NCBI RefSeq assembly: GCF_016863195.1
Contig: NZ_BOOK01000018.1
Location: 103,681-167,680 of the forward strand
Source: Paraplanobispora takensis
GTDB taxonomy: Bacteria; Actinomycetota; Actinomycetes; Streptosporangiales; Streptosporangiaceae
Direction of reading: 5' to 3'
DNA length: 64,000 bases
Position 1 is the stretch's first letter, and every line of letters starts with the position of its first letter. Positions 8,635-28,835 of the stretch are shown one piece after another. The notes below the pieces were generated by a model. It saw only the letters and a list, made by a program, of their open reading frames with translations, was not told where the DNA came from and made no database searches. A program made the position numbers and the translations under genes.

Positions 8635-10050
8635 GTGCGTCTCCTGCGCTTCATCCGCCGACACCGTTCCGGACGGTCCGGGGAACCGGACGGGCGGGTG
8701 CGTCGGCTGCGGACGGCGCTCTACGCCAACGGGCTCCTCCAGACGATCGGCCTGCTCCGTCTCCCGTCGCCCTGGTGGGTGGACGTCGCCTGGGCTCTCG
8801 GGTGGCTCGCTCTCGTGGTGCTGTTCCACGGGGTACTGGGCGGCGCCTCCCGTACGTTGCGGATCGTCCTGCTCGTGTCCGGGACGGTCGGCGCGGCGGG
8901 CTCGCTCGGCGAGGAGGTGTCCGAGGCGCTCGACGCCCGGTTCGCTGCGCGGTTCTTCGATGCCGTCGAACTCCAGGGGTGGCCCTGGCTGCTCTGGCTG
9001 ACGCTGATCCTCTTCGCCCAGGCTCGGGACGGCCGGTGGGGCAGGATCGCCGTGTGGTCGGGAGCGGCTTCAGTGGCGGCGCCGTTCGTCGTCGTTCTGC
9101 TGCGGTCCGGCGTCGTCTCCGTCTCCGTCTCCGACATTGCCTATTTCCACGGCTACGTTCTCATGCCGCTCACCGCGATATCGGAGGCCCTACAACTGGT
9201 GTGGCTGGCCCGCTCGGCCCACGATCTCGCGAGCTCGCCCGCTCGGGCCGTACCGCGGCGCGAGCCGAGGCCGGTCCGATTCAGGCTCCCGTCCGGGCGG
9301 TGGCTGCTGACGGTCACCGCGACGGTCGTGCCGCTTCTGGCGCTCCCGGCGGCCGACCACGCACGCGGCCCGTTCACCTCCCGGGACGACTGCCCGCGCG
9401 CCCAGTCGGCGACCGGGGAGTACATCCCGGCCTCCACCCTCGACGAGATCTGCCTGCGTGCCGCCGCGGACGCCATGGTGGGGATCGCGGAGGAGGAGGG
9501 CCAGGTCCTGGCGATGCAGGTGGAGGAGCAGCGCAAGTGCAACGCGGTGCCCCGGCATCGCCCCCTGATCACGCCGGAGTCGGTGTCGGTGATCCGTAAG
9601 CCCATCTGGCCGGAGACAGGTCTGGAGGCGTACGAGGACACCCCGACCGGCTCCGACGCCTTCGACAACGGCCTGTACGACCTGGTGGCCGAGAACGGCC
9701 TGGTGGCCGCGCTCCCCGGACACATGGTGATCTCCACCGACTCCGAGTTCAGGATCTGCGTCACGCTGGAGACCTACGCGCGCCGCCCGCCCGTGGAGAC
9801 GGAGGGGTGGCACCACGTGGTCGAGGTCGGCTACCGCAGCCCGACCGGCGAGATCGTGATCCGCGACCCGATGAGCGGCACGGTGCTGCCCGACCTCGCC
9901 TTTCGGGGCGCGGGCGACTACCGGATCCGGGTCCACCACGCCTGGTTCCCCTGGAAAGGGGAGAAGTACGGCACGCAACGGCTGCTGATCATGGTCTATC
10001 CGGGGCGCGGGGACGACGTCGTCGTCCACCGTGCGAAGACCGGGCCGTGA
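8635..10050 (+). CDS. polytopic membrane protein with C-terminal soluble domain, function unknown
   Basis: 471 residues from a GTG at 8635. About six or seven hydrophobic helices fill the first 240 residues (for example VDVAWALGWLALVVLFHG, WPWLLWLTLILFA, ASVAAPFVVVLL, WLLTVTATVVPLLALPA). A soluble part of about 230 residues follows. It has three cysteines (DDCPRAQ, EICLRAAA, RICVTLETY) and a C-terminal beta-rich segment (HHVVEVGYRSPTGEIVIRDP to GDYRIRVHHAWFPWKGEK). I do not recognise the family. A decayed relative lies 3.4 kb downstream, sharing the upstream sequence CTAGGGTTGGGCGATT and the C-terminal domain. The conserved upstream block suggests a shared promoter or leader. Confidence 0.7.
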   Translation: MRLLRFIRRHRSGRSGEPDGRVRRLRTALYANGLLQTIGLLRLPSPWWVDVAWALGWLALVVLFHGVLGGASRTLRIVLLVSGTVGAAGSLGEEVSEALDARFAARFFDAVELQGWPWLLWLTLILFAQARDGRWGRIAVWSGAASVAAPFVVVLLRSGVVSVSVSDIAYFHGYVLMPLTAISEALQLVWLARSAHDLASSPARAVPRREPRPVRFRLPSGRWLLTVTATVVPLLALPAADHARGPFTSRDDCPRAQSATGEYIPASTLDEICLRAAADAMVGIAEEEGQVLAMQVEEQRKCNAVPRHRPLITPESVSVIRKPIWPETGLEAYEDTPTGSDAFDNGLYDLVAENGLVAALPGHMVISTDSEFRICVTLETYARRPPVETEGWHHVVEVGYRSPTGEIVIRDPMSGTVLPDLAFRGAGDYRIRVHHAWFPWKGEKYGTQRLLIMVYPGRGDDVVVHRAKTGP

Positions 10051-10114
10051 CCGCCATCGGGTCTCCGTCGAGGCCCGCGCCCCTCCTTCAGGGCGGGCGC
10101 GGGCCGTACGGGTG

Positions 10115-11623
10115 TCAGCCGCGGCTGATGCGGACGGCGTCGGCGATGACGTAGCCGGTGCCGGAGGTCTGCCGGCTGACGCCCACGACGTCGTACGCCC
10201 CCGCCTTGAGCGAGAAGGTCCCGATGCTGCGCCAGACCCCGCCGCCCGAGCGCTGGTCGACGTAGACCGTCTTGGTCCCGTTCGCGGTCACCACGAGGTA
10301 CGGCGCCGCGCTGTTGTAGCCGGTGTGCGCCGGATAGCGGACCTCGACCCGGTAGGTGCCCGCGCTGGGGACGGTCGCCTTGTACCAGGCGGGGTCGGGG
10401 GTGGTGGCCGGGGTCGCGAACCGGTAGTCGGGCCCGAGGCGCTGGGCGGAGTAGGTGGAGGTGCCCCAGTTCGCGCCGGCGGTGAAGCGGCCGGCGGTGG
10501 TGTTGTCCGCGGTGGTCGACCACGCCGGGGTGCTCCCGCCGGTGACGTACTTCATGAACGTGGTCCAGTTCCACTTCGGGCCCGGGTCGGTGTGCGTGGC
10601 CCCGGGCACCTGGTAGTGGCCGATGATGTGCGCGCGGTCCTTCGGGATGCCGTACTTGTCGCACAGGTGGCGGGTCAGCGCGGCGGAGGAGCGGTACATC
10701 GCGTCGGTGAACCACGCGGCGTTGCTGACGTAGCCCTCGTGCTCGATGCCGATGGAGCGGTGGTTGTAGTCCCGGTTGCCCGCGTGCCAGGCGACGTCCT
10801 TGTGGCGCACCATCTGGGTGACGGCGCCGTTGGAGGATTTGATCACGTAGTGCGCCGAGACCTTGGCGCTGGGGTTCTGGAACCAGGAGATGGCGCCGGC
10901 GTAGGACCCCTGGGTGACGTGGATGATCACCCGGTCGATCTTCCGGCTCGCCGGGCGGTTGGCGGCGGTGTAGTTGCTCGACCTCGCCGCCACCCAGGAC
11001 GCGGACGGGTATTCGGCGCCGGGGGCGGCCATCGCGCCGAGGTCGCGGGCCTGGGCGTACTCGCCGCGGTCGGCGGTGACCTGCCGCGGCGCGACCGTCA
11101 CGCCGCGGGCGGTGAACCCGGTGCCGAGCAGCTCGTAGACGGAGTCGGCGTAGAGGCGGGCGGTCTCGGCGGAGGAGGGGTTCCCGTACCGCGCCACGGC
11201 CTCGTACCAGCGGCCGATGTCCTTCCTGGCGGTCTCGTCGAGACCCAGCCCGTCGGCGTGGGCGCGCAGGACCGCCGCCCCGCCGAGGATGTTCGACCCG
11301 GTGTCCGCGCGCAGCCTCTCCACCGGCAGGCCGGTGATCTCGGCGGCCTTCTCCAGCGCGTGCGTGGTGGGGTTGCTGACCAGGTGCATCATGCCGTAGC
11401 CGCCGCTCGCGCTGGGCTCGTCGCCGTGGTCGTCGAGACGGGTCTCGGCGTAGGCGAGGGTGGCGAGCAGGTCGCGGGGGATGTCGTACTCGGTCGCGGC
11501 GTGCTCGAACGCCGCCGGCAGGGGCGGATCCGGCTCGGCCGCGGCCGGCCGTCCGGCCGACATCAGGAAGGCCGCGAGGGCGCAGGCGACGAGGGCCGCA
11601 GGCCGCCTCAGGGCGAACGTCAT
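10115..11623 (-). CDS. secreted N-acetylmuramoyl-L-alanine amidase with SLT-like and golvesin-type domains
   Basis: 502 residues. The signal peptide is clear (RRPAALVACALAAFLMSAG, then AAAEP). Residues about 35-170 resemble a lytic-transglycosylase/goose-lysozyme-like helical domain (LLATLAYAETRLDD, GGYGMMHLV). Residues about 210-350 are an Amidase_2 zinc domain: IIHVTQGS, VAWHAGNRDYNHRSIGIEHEGY, and HIIGHYQVPGATHTDPGP supply the metal and catalytic residues. The C-terminal 130 residues (YKATVPSAGTYRVEVRYPAH) match a golvesin/xanthan-lyase-like beta sandwich, likely for wall or polymer binding. AAGGAGA precedes the ATG at 11623. It probably cleaves peptidoglycan stem peptides outside the membrane, in remodelling or lysis. 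Confidence 0.92.
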   Translation of the reverse strand: MTFALRRPAALVACALAAFLMSAGRPAAAEPDPPLPAAFEHAATEYDIPRDLLATLAYAETRLDDHGDEPSASGGYGMMHLVSNPTTHALEKAAEITGLPVERLRADTGSNILGGAAVLRAHADGLGLDETARKDIGRWYEAVARYGNPSSAETARLYADSVYELLGTGFTARGVTVAPRQVTADRGEYAQARDLGAMAAPGAEYPSASWVAARSSNYTAANRPASRKIDRVIIHVTQGSYAGAISWFQNPSAKVSAHYVIKSSNGAVTQMVRHKDVAWHAGNRDYNHRSIGIEHEGYVSNAAWFTDAMYRSSAALTRHLCDKYGIPKDRAHIIGHYQVPGATHTDPGPKWNWTTFMKYVTGGSTPAWSTTADNTTAGRFTAGANWGTSTYSAQRLGPDYRFATPATTPDPAWYKATVPSAGTYRVEVRYPAHTGYNSAAPYLVVTANGTKTVYVDQRSGGGVWRSIGTFSLKAGAYDVVGVSRQTSGTGYVIADAVRISRG

Positions 11624-12018
11624 CGAGGGTCTCCTTGTCCGGGGGGTGAGTGCAGCACGGTAAAGGAGTCCGTGGGGCGTATTGGGGTGATTTGCTATCA
11701 CCGGTATGAAGGAAATTTTCCGATCACTCCGGTACGGATGTTTCGTTCCAATAGGAAAGTCCGCTGTGACCAGGTGCTCCCGGCGCGGCGCGGGGATGAA
11801 GCCGCGGCGCGGGAGCGGTGCCGGAGTCCGGAACCGTGACGGAGGCGGTGTATCCTCCCGGCCCTCGGGCGATGGCCCAGGTGATCGGCTCCGGCATCTC
11901 GGGCTCCCGGCCCCCCCGCGGAGGCTCGGGTGATCCCACGGGCCTCCGGCGTTGTCGGGGCGGCTCCCTAGGGTTGGGCGATTTGTCCGGCCAGTCCCTC
12001 GCCCCCCGGGAAACCCGC
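11624..12018. other. intergenic region between the amidase and a pseudogene: dyads, no gene
   Basis: A 395-bp spacer that must hold the amidase promoter. It contains GTGAT-N5-ATCAC (11687-11701), GGAAATTTTCC (11711-11721) and TTCC-N4-GGAA (11746-11757), a cluster of short dyads with lower GC than the surroundings. A 71-codon minus-strand frame at 11724-11939 has no known homology that I recognise and is not called. The block CTAGGGTTGGGCGATT at about 11969 repeats the sequence in front of the membrane protein at 8582. Confidence 0.6.
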
Positions 12019-12474
12019 GTGGGCCTCCTCCGCCCCGCCCGCCGCTACCGCTTCGGGCTGCCCGCCGCGCTCGTCGTGGCCTGCTACACCCTCGCCGTCC
12101 TCACAGCGGCCGTCATCGTGGTGGCGGGCGGCGACATCGCGATCCTCCAGTGGCTCGTTCTCCGAGAGGAGACGGAACTCCACCCGGACCTGATCCGGCC
12201 GGGATCGTGGCTCTGGTGGTCCGTGCCGGTCCTGGTCCTGGTCGGAGGCGTGCAGGGCTGGGGGCTCTGGCAGATCCTCCGCTGGACTCGCTCATGGGGA
12301 CGGAGTTGCCCGACCTCGCGGTGCGGGGCGGGAGCGGCGACTACCGGATCCGCGTCCACCTCGACTGGATGCCCTGGAAGGGTGAGAGGAACCGCACGCA
12401 GCGGTTGCTGATCATGGCCTATCCGGGCCGTGGGGCCGACGTCGTCGTCCACCGCGACAAGACCGGGCCTGATC
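12019..12474 (+). pseudogene. decayed relative of the 8635-10050 membrane protein, internally deleted
   Basis: A GTG at 12019 lies in the same position relative to the conserved upstream block as in the intact gene. The first about 90 codons encode two or three hydrophobic helices (LPAALVVACYTLAVLTAAVI, WWSVPVLVLVGGVQGWGLW). At about 12280 the frame changes: LPDLAVRGGSGDYRIRVHLD, WMPWKGERNRTQRLLIMAYP and VVVHRDKTGP continue one frame over and match the last 55 residues of the intact protein almost residue for residue. The natural stop is lost by a one-base deletion after KTGP. About 1 kb of the middle is therefore missing. Too broken to make the parent protein. Confidence 0.75.
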
Positions 12475-12549
12475 GTCCCGGCCCATGGGAAACGCCGCCG
12501 GACGGATCTACTCTGGCGCGGTCGGACGACATCGGAAGGCGGCGCGACC

Positions 12550-13074
12550 ATGGACGGGACGAGCATGACCGGGGACGGGGCGAGCATGACCGGCGAGCAC
12601 GCCGACCTGCTGCAGACGCTGGCCAGGCACCGGGGCTTCCTGCGACAGACGGTGCGGGGGCTGACCGACGAGCAGGCGGCGCTGCGCACCACCGCGAGCG
12701 AGCTGTGCCTGGGCGGCCTGATCAAGCACGTGGCCGGCACCGAGGCGATGTGGATGCGTTTCGCGGCCGGGGGCGCCGAGGCGGCGGAGAGCGAGCCGGT
12801 CGACTGGGAGGGCCGGTTCCGCATGGCGGAGGGCGAGACGCTGGCCGGCCTGCTCGACGCCTACGAGCAGGTGGCGCTGGCCACCGAGAAGCAGGTGGCG
12901 CAGACGCCCGACCTGAACCTCTCGCACCCGCTCCCGCAGGCGCCGTGGTTCGAGCCGGGCGCGCGCTGGTCGGTGCGCCGGGTCCTGCTGCACATCATCG
13001 CCGAGACCGCCCAGCACGCGGGGCACGCCGACATCATCCGCGAGTCCCTGGACGGCGCCAAGACCATGGGCTGA
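12550..13074 (+). CDS. DinB-family (DUF664-like) protein
   Basis: 174 residues of mostly helical sequence with the DinB/YfiT four-helix layout. It has HADLLQTLARHRGFLRQTVR, a central LGGLIKHVAGTEAMWMRFA with the first metal-type His, and a C-terminal VRRVLLHIIAETAQHAGHAD carrying the conserved H-x-x-x-E-x-x-x-H pattern. Members often bind a metal and in actinomycetes several are mycothiol transferases; the reaction here is unknown. The N terminus contains two repeats of MTG(D/E) with in-frame ATGs, so the exact start is open. GGAAGG before 12550 favours that ATG. It lies downstream of the pseudogene and is probably independently transcribed. Confidence 0.88.
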   Translation: MDGTSMTGDGASMTGEHADLLQTLARHRGFLRQTVRGLTDEQAALRTTASELCLGGLIKHVAGTEAMWMRFAAGGAEAAESEPVDWEGRFRMAEGETLAGLLDAYEQVALATEKQVAQTPDLNLSHPLPQAPWFEPGARWSVRRVLLHIIAETAQHAGHADIIRESLDGAKTMG

Positions 13075-13300
13075 GGCCCCGGCCCGGCTCGGCGGCGGCG
13101 AGTACACCGGGTCGGCGACGCTCCCGGCCGGGGCGTGGCCGTGGTCCGGCTGAGCGCGGGGCCGTACGGGAGACCCGCAGGGGGACGACCCGCTCACGGG
13201 CGCACATCCCGTACGGCTTCGCGCACCGCTTGTGGCGCGCGGGGCCGCTGTGGTTGCGTGATCGGGTCCAGACCGGACCGCCAGACGGAGGTGACGCGGG

Positions 13301-13684
13301 GTGCCGCACCACAGCAGGCTCTACAAGGTCGTGATCGACGTTCCGGACGACGTGCACGACAGGGAGGTGGAGTTCTGGCAGGGGGCGACCGGCGAGACGC
13401 TGAAGGTGTTCGACCGCTATCGCGAATACCACGGCGCCCACCTGCACGGGCAGGAGTTCGCGCTGCTGGTCCAGCGGCTGGGGGAGGGTGTGCCCCGGGT
13501 CCACCTCGACATCCACACCGACGACCTGGAGGCGGAGGTCGCCCGGCTGGAGCGGCTGGGCGCCGAGCGGGTGCGGAAGGTGGAGCACTGGTGGATCATG
13601 CGTGACCCGGCGGGCCTGCCGTTCTGCGTCCTGCCGGACTCCGGCGGCACGCTCGACGAGCACAACTCCCAGCGCTGGGACTGA
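13301..13684 (+). CDS. VOC-family protein (glyoxalase/bleomycin-resistance fold)
   Basis: 127 residues from a GTG with GGAGGTGA in front. It shows the paired beta-alpha-beta-beta-beta modules of the vicinal oxygen chelate fold: YKVVIDVPDDVHDREVEFWQ in the first half and PRVHLDIHTDDLEAEVARLE in the second. It ends in WWIMRDPAGLPFCVLP, the common VOC C-terminal signature. Metal-ligand positions are only partly evident, so it may be a binding protein rather than an enzyme. Function is not predictable. Convergent with the alpha/beta hydrolase that follows. Confidence 0.88.
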   Translation: MPHHSRLYKVVIDVPDDVHDREVEFWQGATGETLKVFDRYREYHGAHLHGQEFALLVQRLGEGVPRVHLDIHTDDLEAEVARLERLGAERVRKVEHWWIMRDPAGLPFCVLPDSGGTLDEHNSQRWD

Positions 13685-13714
13685 CGCGGCTCACTCTGCC
13701 GCGCCGTACCGCCG

Positions 13715-15001
13715 TCAGGCCCGGCGCCCGGGGACCCGGTCGGTGATCCAGCCGGTCACCAGGGACAGGACCTCGGGGTCGGTGGGCTTGCGGATCTGCT
13801 GCTTGTAGGTGCGCAGGCCCCCGGAGCCCGCCTCGCGGCGCAGCAGGTGGGTCAGGTCGGGGACCCGGACGGTCGTGACGTCGCCGCCCGCCGTGGCGGC
13901 GATGACGTCGAGGTCGTCGGGGTCGGCCTGGACGTCCTTGGCGCCGGTGAGCGCCAGGATCGGCACGCGCGTCCCGCGCAGCGACGGCTTGGGGTCGAAG
14001 GCGATGAACTCGCGGTGCCAGCGCGCGTTCGACTTGCGTCCCTGGACCCGGACGACGTCGGCCGTGCTCGCCTTGAAGGTGGCGATGGCCTCGTCCTGCT
14101 TCTCGAACAGGTCGGTGCGGAGCAGGCGCAGCATCACCCGCACCGGCGCGGGCAGGTCCCCGGCGATCTGCCGCGCCTGCCAGCGGAGGGTCTCCTCGCC
14201 GGTCTTGGCCATGCCGGCCAGCAGCACGATCCCGGCCAGGTCCGTCTCCTCGGCGGCCACGGCGGTGGCGATGACGGCCCCCTCGCTGTGGCCGGCGACG
14301 AACACCGCGGCCGGGTCGATCTCCTCGCGGTCCCGCACCCAGGCCACCGCGGCCCGCGCGTCGGCGATGTTGTCGCTCAGGCCCGCGGCCAGGAAGTCGC
14401 CCTGCGACTCCCCGACGCCGCGCTTGTCGTAGCGGAAGGAGGCCACGCCGGCCCCGGCCAGGGCGTGCGCGAGGTCGCGGCTGACCCCCAGGGGCATGCG
14501 CCTGTGGTCGGCGTCGCGGTCCAGCGGGCCCGAGCCCGTCATGATGACCACCACCGGGTGCGGCCCCGGACCGGCGGGCAGGGCCAGCGTGCCGCCGAGG
14601 ACCAGGTCGCCGGAGCGGAAGGTGACGCGCTCCTCGGCGACCGGCCCGGGCAGCCCGGCCCACTGGCGGATGCGCCCGGCCAGCTCCGGCGCGTTCTCGT
14701 CGCTGACCAGCAGCTCGTCGTAGCCGGTCCCGCTCAGGCTCACCCGTACGGCGGGCACGCCCCGGTGGGCGGCCACGAACGTCCGGTGGCCGGGCCTGCG
14801 CCAGGTTCCGATCTTGGTCCGGCCCGGCAGGGCCAGGCCGGGGGAGCGCAGGCCGCCGGCGCCCGCCACCGCGTCCTCCACAACGGCGACCTGGCGGACC
14901 GCGGCGCGCGGCACGCGGATGTCGCCGTGCAGGCCCGCCACCCTCTCGCCCTGGCTGAGCTCCAGCACCAGCTCGCCACCGGTCATCGTCATCGTCGCCA
15001 T
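13715..15001 (-). CDS. alpha/beta hydrolase (dienelactone/acyl-hydrolase type) with N-terminal beta domain
   Basis: 428 residues. The first about 115 residues (LVLELSQGERVAGLHGDIRV, PGHRTFVAAHRGVPAVRVSL) form a beta-rich domain resembling those in proteins with PH-like N termini. Residues about 120-425 are an alpha/beta hydrolase: VVIMTGSGPLDRDADHRRMP, SFRYDKRGVGESQGDF, VFVAGHSEGAVIATAVAAEE with nucleophile Ser in GHSEG, ILALTGAKDVQADPDDL with the acid, and PDLTHLLRREAG with His. Substrate unknown. It is divergent from an ArsR-like regulator and both starts flank a long palindrome, so the regulator very probably represses this gene. Confidence 0.9.
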   Translation of the reverse strand: MATMTMTGGELVLELSQGERVAGLHGDIRVPRAAVRQVAVVEDAVAGAGGLRSPGLALPGRTKIGTWRRPGHRTFVAAHRGVPAVRVSLSGTGYDELLVSDENAPELAGRIRQWAGLPGPVAEERVTFRSGDLVLGGTLALPAGPGPHPVVVIMTGSGPLDRDADHRRMPLGVSRDLAHALAGAGVASFRYDKRGVGESQGDFLAAGLSDNIADARAAVAWVRDREEIDPAAVFVAGHSEGAVIATAVAAEETDLAGIVLLAGMAKTGEETLRWQARQIAGDLPAPVRVMLRLLRTDLFEKQDEAIATFKASTADVVRVQGRKSNARWHREFIAFDPKPSLRGTRVPILALTGAKDVQADPDDLDVIAATAGGDVTTVRVPDLTHLLRREAGSGGLRTYKQQIRKPTDPEVLSLVTGWITDRVPGRRA

Positions 15002-15031
15002 CGTGCGTCCTTTCCGCTTCGTCTGGTCATG

Positions 15032-15073
15032 AGTATTCTCATCTTTGATATTGATGTCAAATATGAGAATATT
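15032..15073. promoter_or_regulatory. long palindromic operator between the hydrolase and the ArsR-like regulator
   Basis: AGTATTCTCATCTTTGATA (15032-15050) and TGTCAAATATGAGAATATT (15055-15073) match as inverted repeats at 16 of 19 positions with a 4-base centre. The block is strikingly AT-rich within 72% GC sequence. It fills the 77-bp divergent spacer and ends five bases before the regulator ATG. Confidence 0.8.
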
Positions 15074-15577
15074 GACCTATGAAGACGACGGCTGATCTCC
15101 TGCTCCACCCGGTACGGCTGCGCATCGTCCAAGCCCTGCTGGGCGACCGTCACATGACCACGGCGGCCCTGGCGGCCGACCTCTCCGACGTCTCCACCGC
15201 CACGCTCTACCGGCACGTCGGCACGCTGGCGGACGCCGGGGTCCTGGAGGTGGTGGACGAGCAGAAGGTGCGCGGCGCGGTGGAGCGCACCTACGCGCTG
15301 CGCCTGTCCGCGGCCCAGGTCGCCGAGGAGGATCTGGCCGCGATGTCCCCCCAGGACCACCGGCAGGCGTTCACGGCGTTCGTGGCCGGACTGCTGTCCG
15401 ACTTCGACCGCTACACCGAACGGGGGGACATCGACCTGGGCCGCGACGGCGTCGGCTACCGCCAGGCCGCGCTGTGGCTGTCGGACGAGGAACTGGCCGA
15501 GTTCGCGGCGGACCTGCGCAAGGTGTTCGCCGCCAGGACGGGCAACGGCCCCGGCGACGGACGGGTGCGCAGGCTCA

Positions 15578-21120
<5,543 letters not shown>

Positions 21121-21124
<4 letters not shown>

Positions 21125-21198
21125 CGGCGGACCTCCGGAGTGGCGGACTCGGTCATCGGCGGGTTCTTCACGTTCTTCACGGACGGCGGGGTGATCAT
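21121..21198 (-). CDS. 25-codon mini-ORF translationally chained before the second NRPS gene
   Basis: An ATG at 21198 overlaps the stop of the 15-codon ORF before it (ATGA), and its own stop overlaps the ATG of the NRPS/MFS gene (ATGA at 21124-21121). Residues 15-20 read MTESAT, the same as the start of the NRPS, because a 21-base segment around the NRPS start is duplicated with a 32-base period. It may serve only to carry ribosomes across the junction, or mark a duplicated former start. Real peptide status is unproven. Confidence 0.35.
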
Positions 21199-21238
21199 CC
21201 GGCGGTCTCCCGGCGGGCTTCTGCGTACTGCGGGACGG

Positions 21239-21242
<4 letters not shown>
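21195..21242 (-). CDS. 15-codon mini-ORF coupled to the end of the first NRPS gene
   Basis: A GTG at 21242 overlaps the TGA of the two-module NRPS gene (GTGA), and its stop overlaps the ATG of the next mini-ORF. The peptide would be VTVPQYAEARRETAG. No family is recognisable. Its position in an unbroken chain of overlapping stops and starts suggests a coupling function rather than a stable peptide. Confidence 0.3.
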
Positions 21243-27613
<6,371 letters not shown>

Positions 27614-27668
27614 CGAGCACCCTGAGATCGCGCCGCAGCGTGTCGTCCCCGTGCGGGCCTCGCCCGGC

Positions 27669-27698
27669 AGCGTAGGAAGCCCCTTCAGAACGCGTCAA
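27669..27698 (-). promoter_or_regulatory. predicted sigma-70-type promoter of the NRPS operon
   Basis: On the minus strand TTGACG (27698-27693) and TACGCT (27674-27669) are separated by 18 bases, about 55 bases upstream of the NRPS ATG at 27613. AGGGTG lies just before the start codon as ribosome site. Confidence 0.5.
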
Positions 27699-27771
27699 TA
27701 CCCTCCCGGCGCCCTAAACCCCGCGAGAGACGGGGATTCAGGTCTGGCCGAATGCCCTCTGAGCTGGGGTT

Positions 27772-27830
27772 TCCAATAGGTTTCGGCGCCCCGCGCCGGG
27801 CGCCGAAATTAAATAGAAAGTTTCCTATTA
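27772..27830. promoter_or_regulatory. hairpin and GAAAGTTTC dyad upstream of the NRPS promoter
   Basis: TTTCGGCGCC (27781-27790) and GGCGCCGAAA (27799-27808) are perfect 10-base arms around an 8-base loop. Outside it, AATAGG (27774-27779) pairs with CCTATT (27824-27829). AATAGAAAGTTTCCTATTA (27812-27830) is itself a nearly perfect dyad. The set lies between the end of the XRE regulator and the NRPS promoter, so it may be the regulator's terminator, an NRPS operator, or both. No T tract is seen. Confidence 0.5.
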
Positions 27831-27903
27831 GTTCCGGGGCGCGGCGCGGCGAGGCTCCCGGCCGTCCGGCGACGGGGGTGGCCGGCCCTCTCCGGACGGG
27901 TTC

Positions 27904-28704
27904 TCAGTCGGGGTGGTGCTGGTGCTGGAGATAGGCGGCCGTCTCGGGGTTGGCCGGGAAGTAGGCCTCGATGGCGAGCTCGGCGACGGTGATGTCGAGC
28001 GGGGTGCCGAAGGTGGTCATGGTGCTGAAGAAGATCAACTCGCGGTAGCCGCGGCGGAGCTTGAGCGGGATCACGATCTGCCCCGGGCCCGCGCCGATCT
28101 CCGGCTCGGGCTGGTCGCAGGGATAGCCCTCCAGCTCCCGCCACAGCTCGGTGAGGTCGGGGTCGGCGGTCAGGCTGATCTGGCGGCGGAGCCGGTGCAG
28201 CAGGTGGGCCCGCCACTCGCCCAGGTTGAGGATGCGGTGGGCCATGCCCTTGGGGTGCAGGCTCAGCCGCAGCACGTTGACCGGAGGTTCGAGCAGTTCG
28301 GGCGCGACGCCCCGCAGCAGCAGGCCGGTGGCGGAGTTGCGGTCGACCAGGTTCCAGCGCTGGTCCACGACCACGGCGGGGTAGGGCTGATGCCCGCTCA
28401 GCACCTGTCCGAGCGCCTCCCGCACCGAGGCCATCTCCGGGGAGTTCAGCGGGGTCTCGGCGTAGACCGGGGCGAAGCCGCCGGCCAGCAGCAGGTGGTT
28501 GCGCTCGCGCAGGGGCAGGTCGAGCTCCTCGGCGAGGTGGAGGATCATGCCGCGGCTGGGTTTGGACCGGCCGGTCTCCACGAAGCTCAGATGGCGGGTG
28601 GAGACGTCGGCCTGGATCGCGAGGTCCATCTGGCTCATCCGCCGTCGTTCCCGCCACTGGCGCAGCAGTTCGCCGACTGGCCGGTTCCCGCTGGTGGTGG
28701 TCAC
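27904..28704 (-). CDS. XRE-family regulator with MmyB-like ligand-binding domain
   Basis: About 266 residues. The helix-turn-helix at residues about 10-70 is plain (VGELLRQWRERRRMSQMDLA, DVSTRHLSFVETGRSKPSR). The C-terminal two thirds match the MmyB-like domain (LNSPEMASVREALGQVL, YPAVVVDQRWNLVDRNSATG, LRRGYRELIFFSTMTTFGTP), which binds a small or acyl ligand in this family. I prefer the GTG at 28704 because the family normally begins MTTT-G-x-RPVGELL; TTG at 28737 and GTG at 28713 are alternatives. It lies just upstream of the NRPS operon, same strand, so a regulatory link to it is possible but unproven. A dyad overlaps its promoter. Confidence 0.88.
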   Translation of the reverse strand: MTTTSGNRPVGELLRQWRERRRMSQMDLAIQADVSTRHLSFVETGRSKPSRGMILHLAEELDLPLRERNHLLLAGGFAPVYAETPLNSPEMASVREALGQVLSGHQPYPAVVVDQRWNLVDRNSATGLLLRGVAPELLEPPVNVLRLSLHPKGMAHRILNLGEWRAHLLHRLRRQISLTADPDLTELWRELEGYPCDQPEPEIGAGPGQIVIPLKLRRGYRELIFFSTMTTFGTPLDITVAELAIEAYFPANPETAAYLQHQHHPD

Positions 28705-28738
28705 GCACGTCACGATATCCAAACGTGATCGACCCAAC

Positions 28739-28757
28739 CATTACCGCGGATGTAATG
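28739..28757. promoter_or_regulatory. CATTAC-N7-GTAATG dyad upstream of the XRE regulator
   Basis: CATTAC (28739-28744) and GTAATG (28752-28757) are perfect 6-base arms around a 7-base centre, in the divergent spacer between the XRE regulator and the phosphotransferase-like gene. Likely an autoregulatory operator. Confidence 0.45.
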
Positions 28758-28835
28758 AGTATCGCGATGTGCGCCCCGTCCCGGACGGGCGGATAACCGG
28801 TCGCGTCCCCGGCCGCGGAGGGCCACACTGGCCCG

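Noticed and set aside
11724..11939. 71-codon minus-strand ORF upstream of the amidase (MPEPITWAIARGPGGYTASV)
   Set aside because: Codon use is passable but there is no ribosome site, no recognised family, and it lies over short dyads in the amidase promoter region; kept only as a remark.
11624..11960. possible c-di-AMP (ydaO-type) riboswitch before the cell-wall amidase
   Set aside because: Such riboswitches precede wall hydrolases in actinomycetes, so I looked; the conserved GGTAGGCG-type and other invariant segments are absent on the minus strand.
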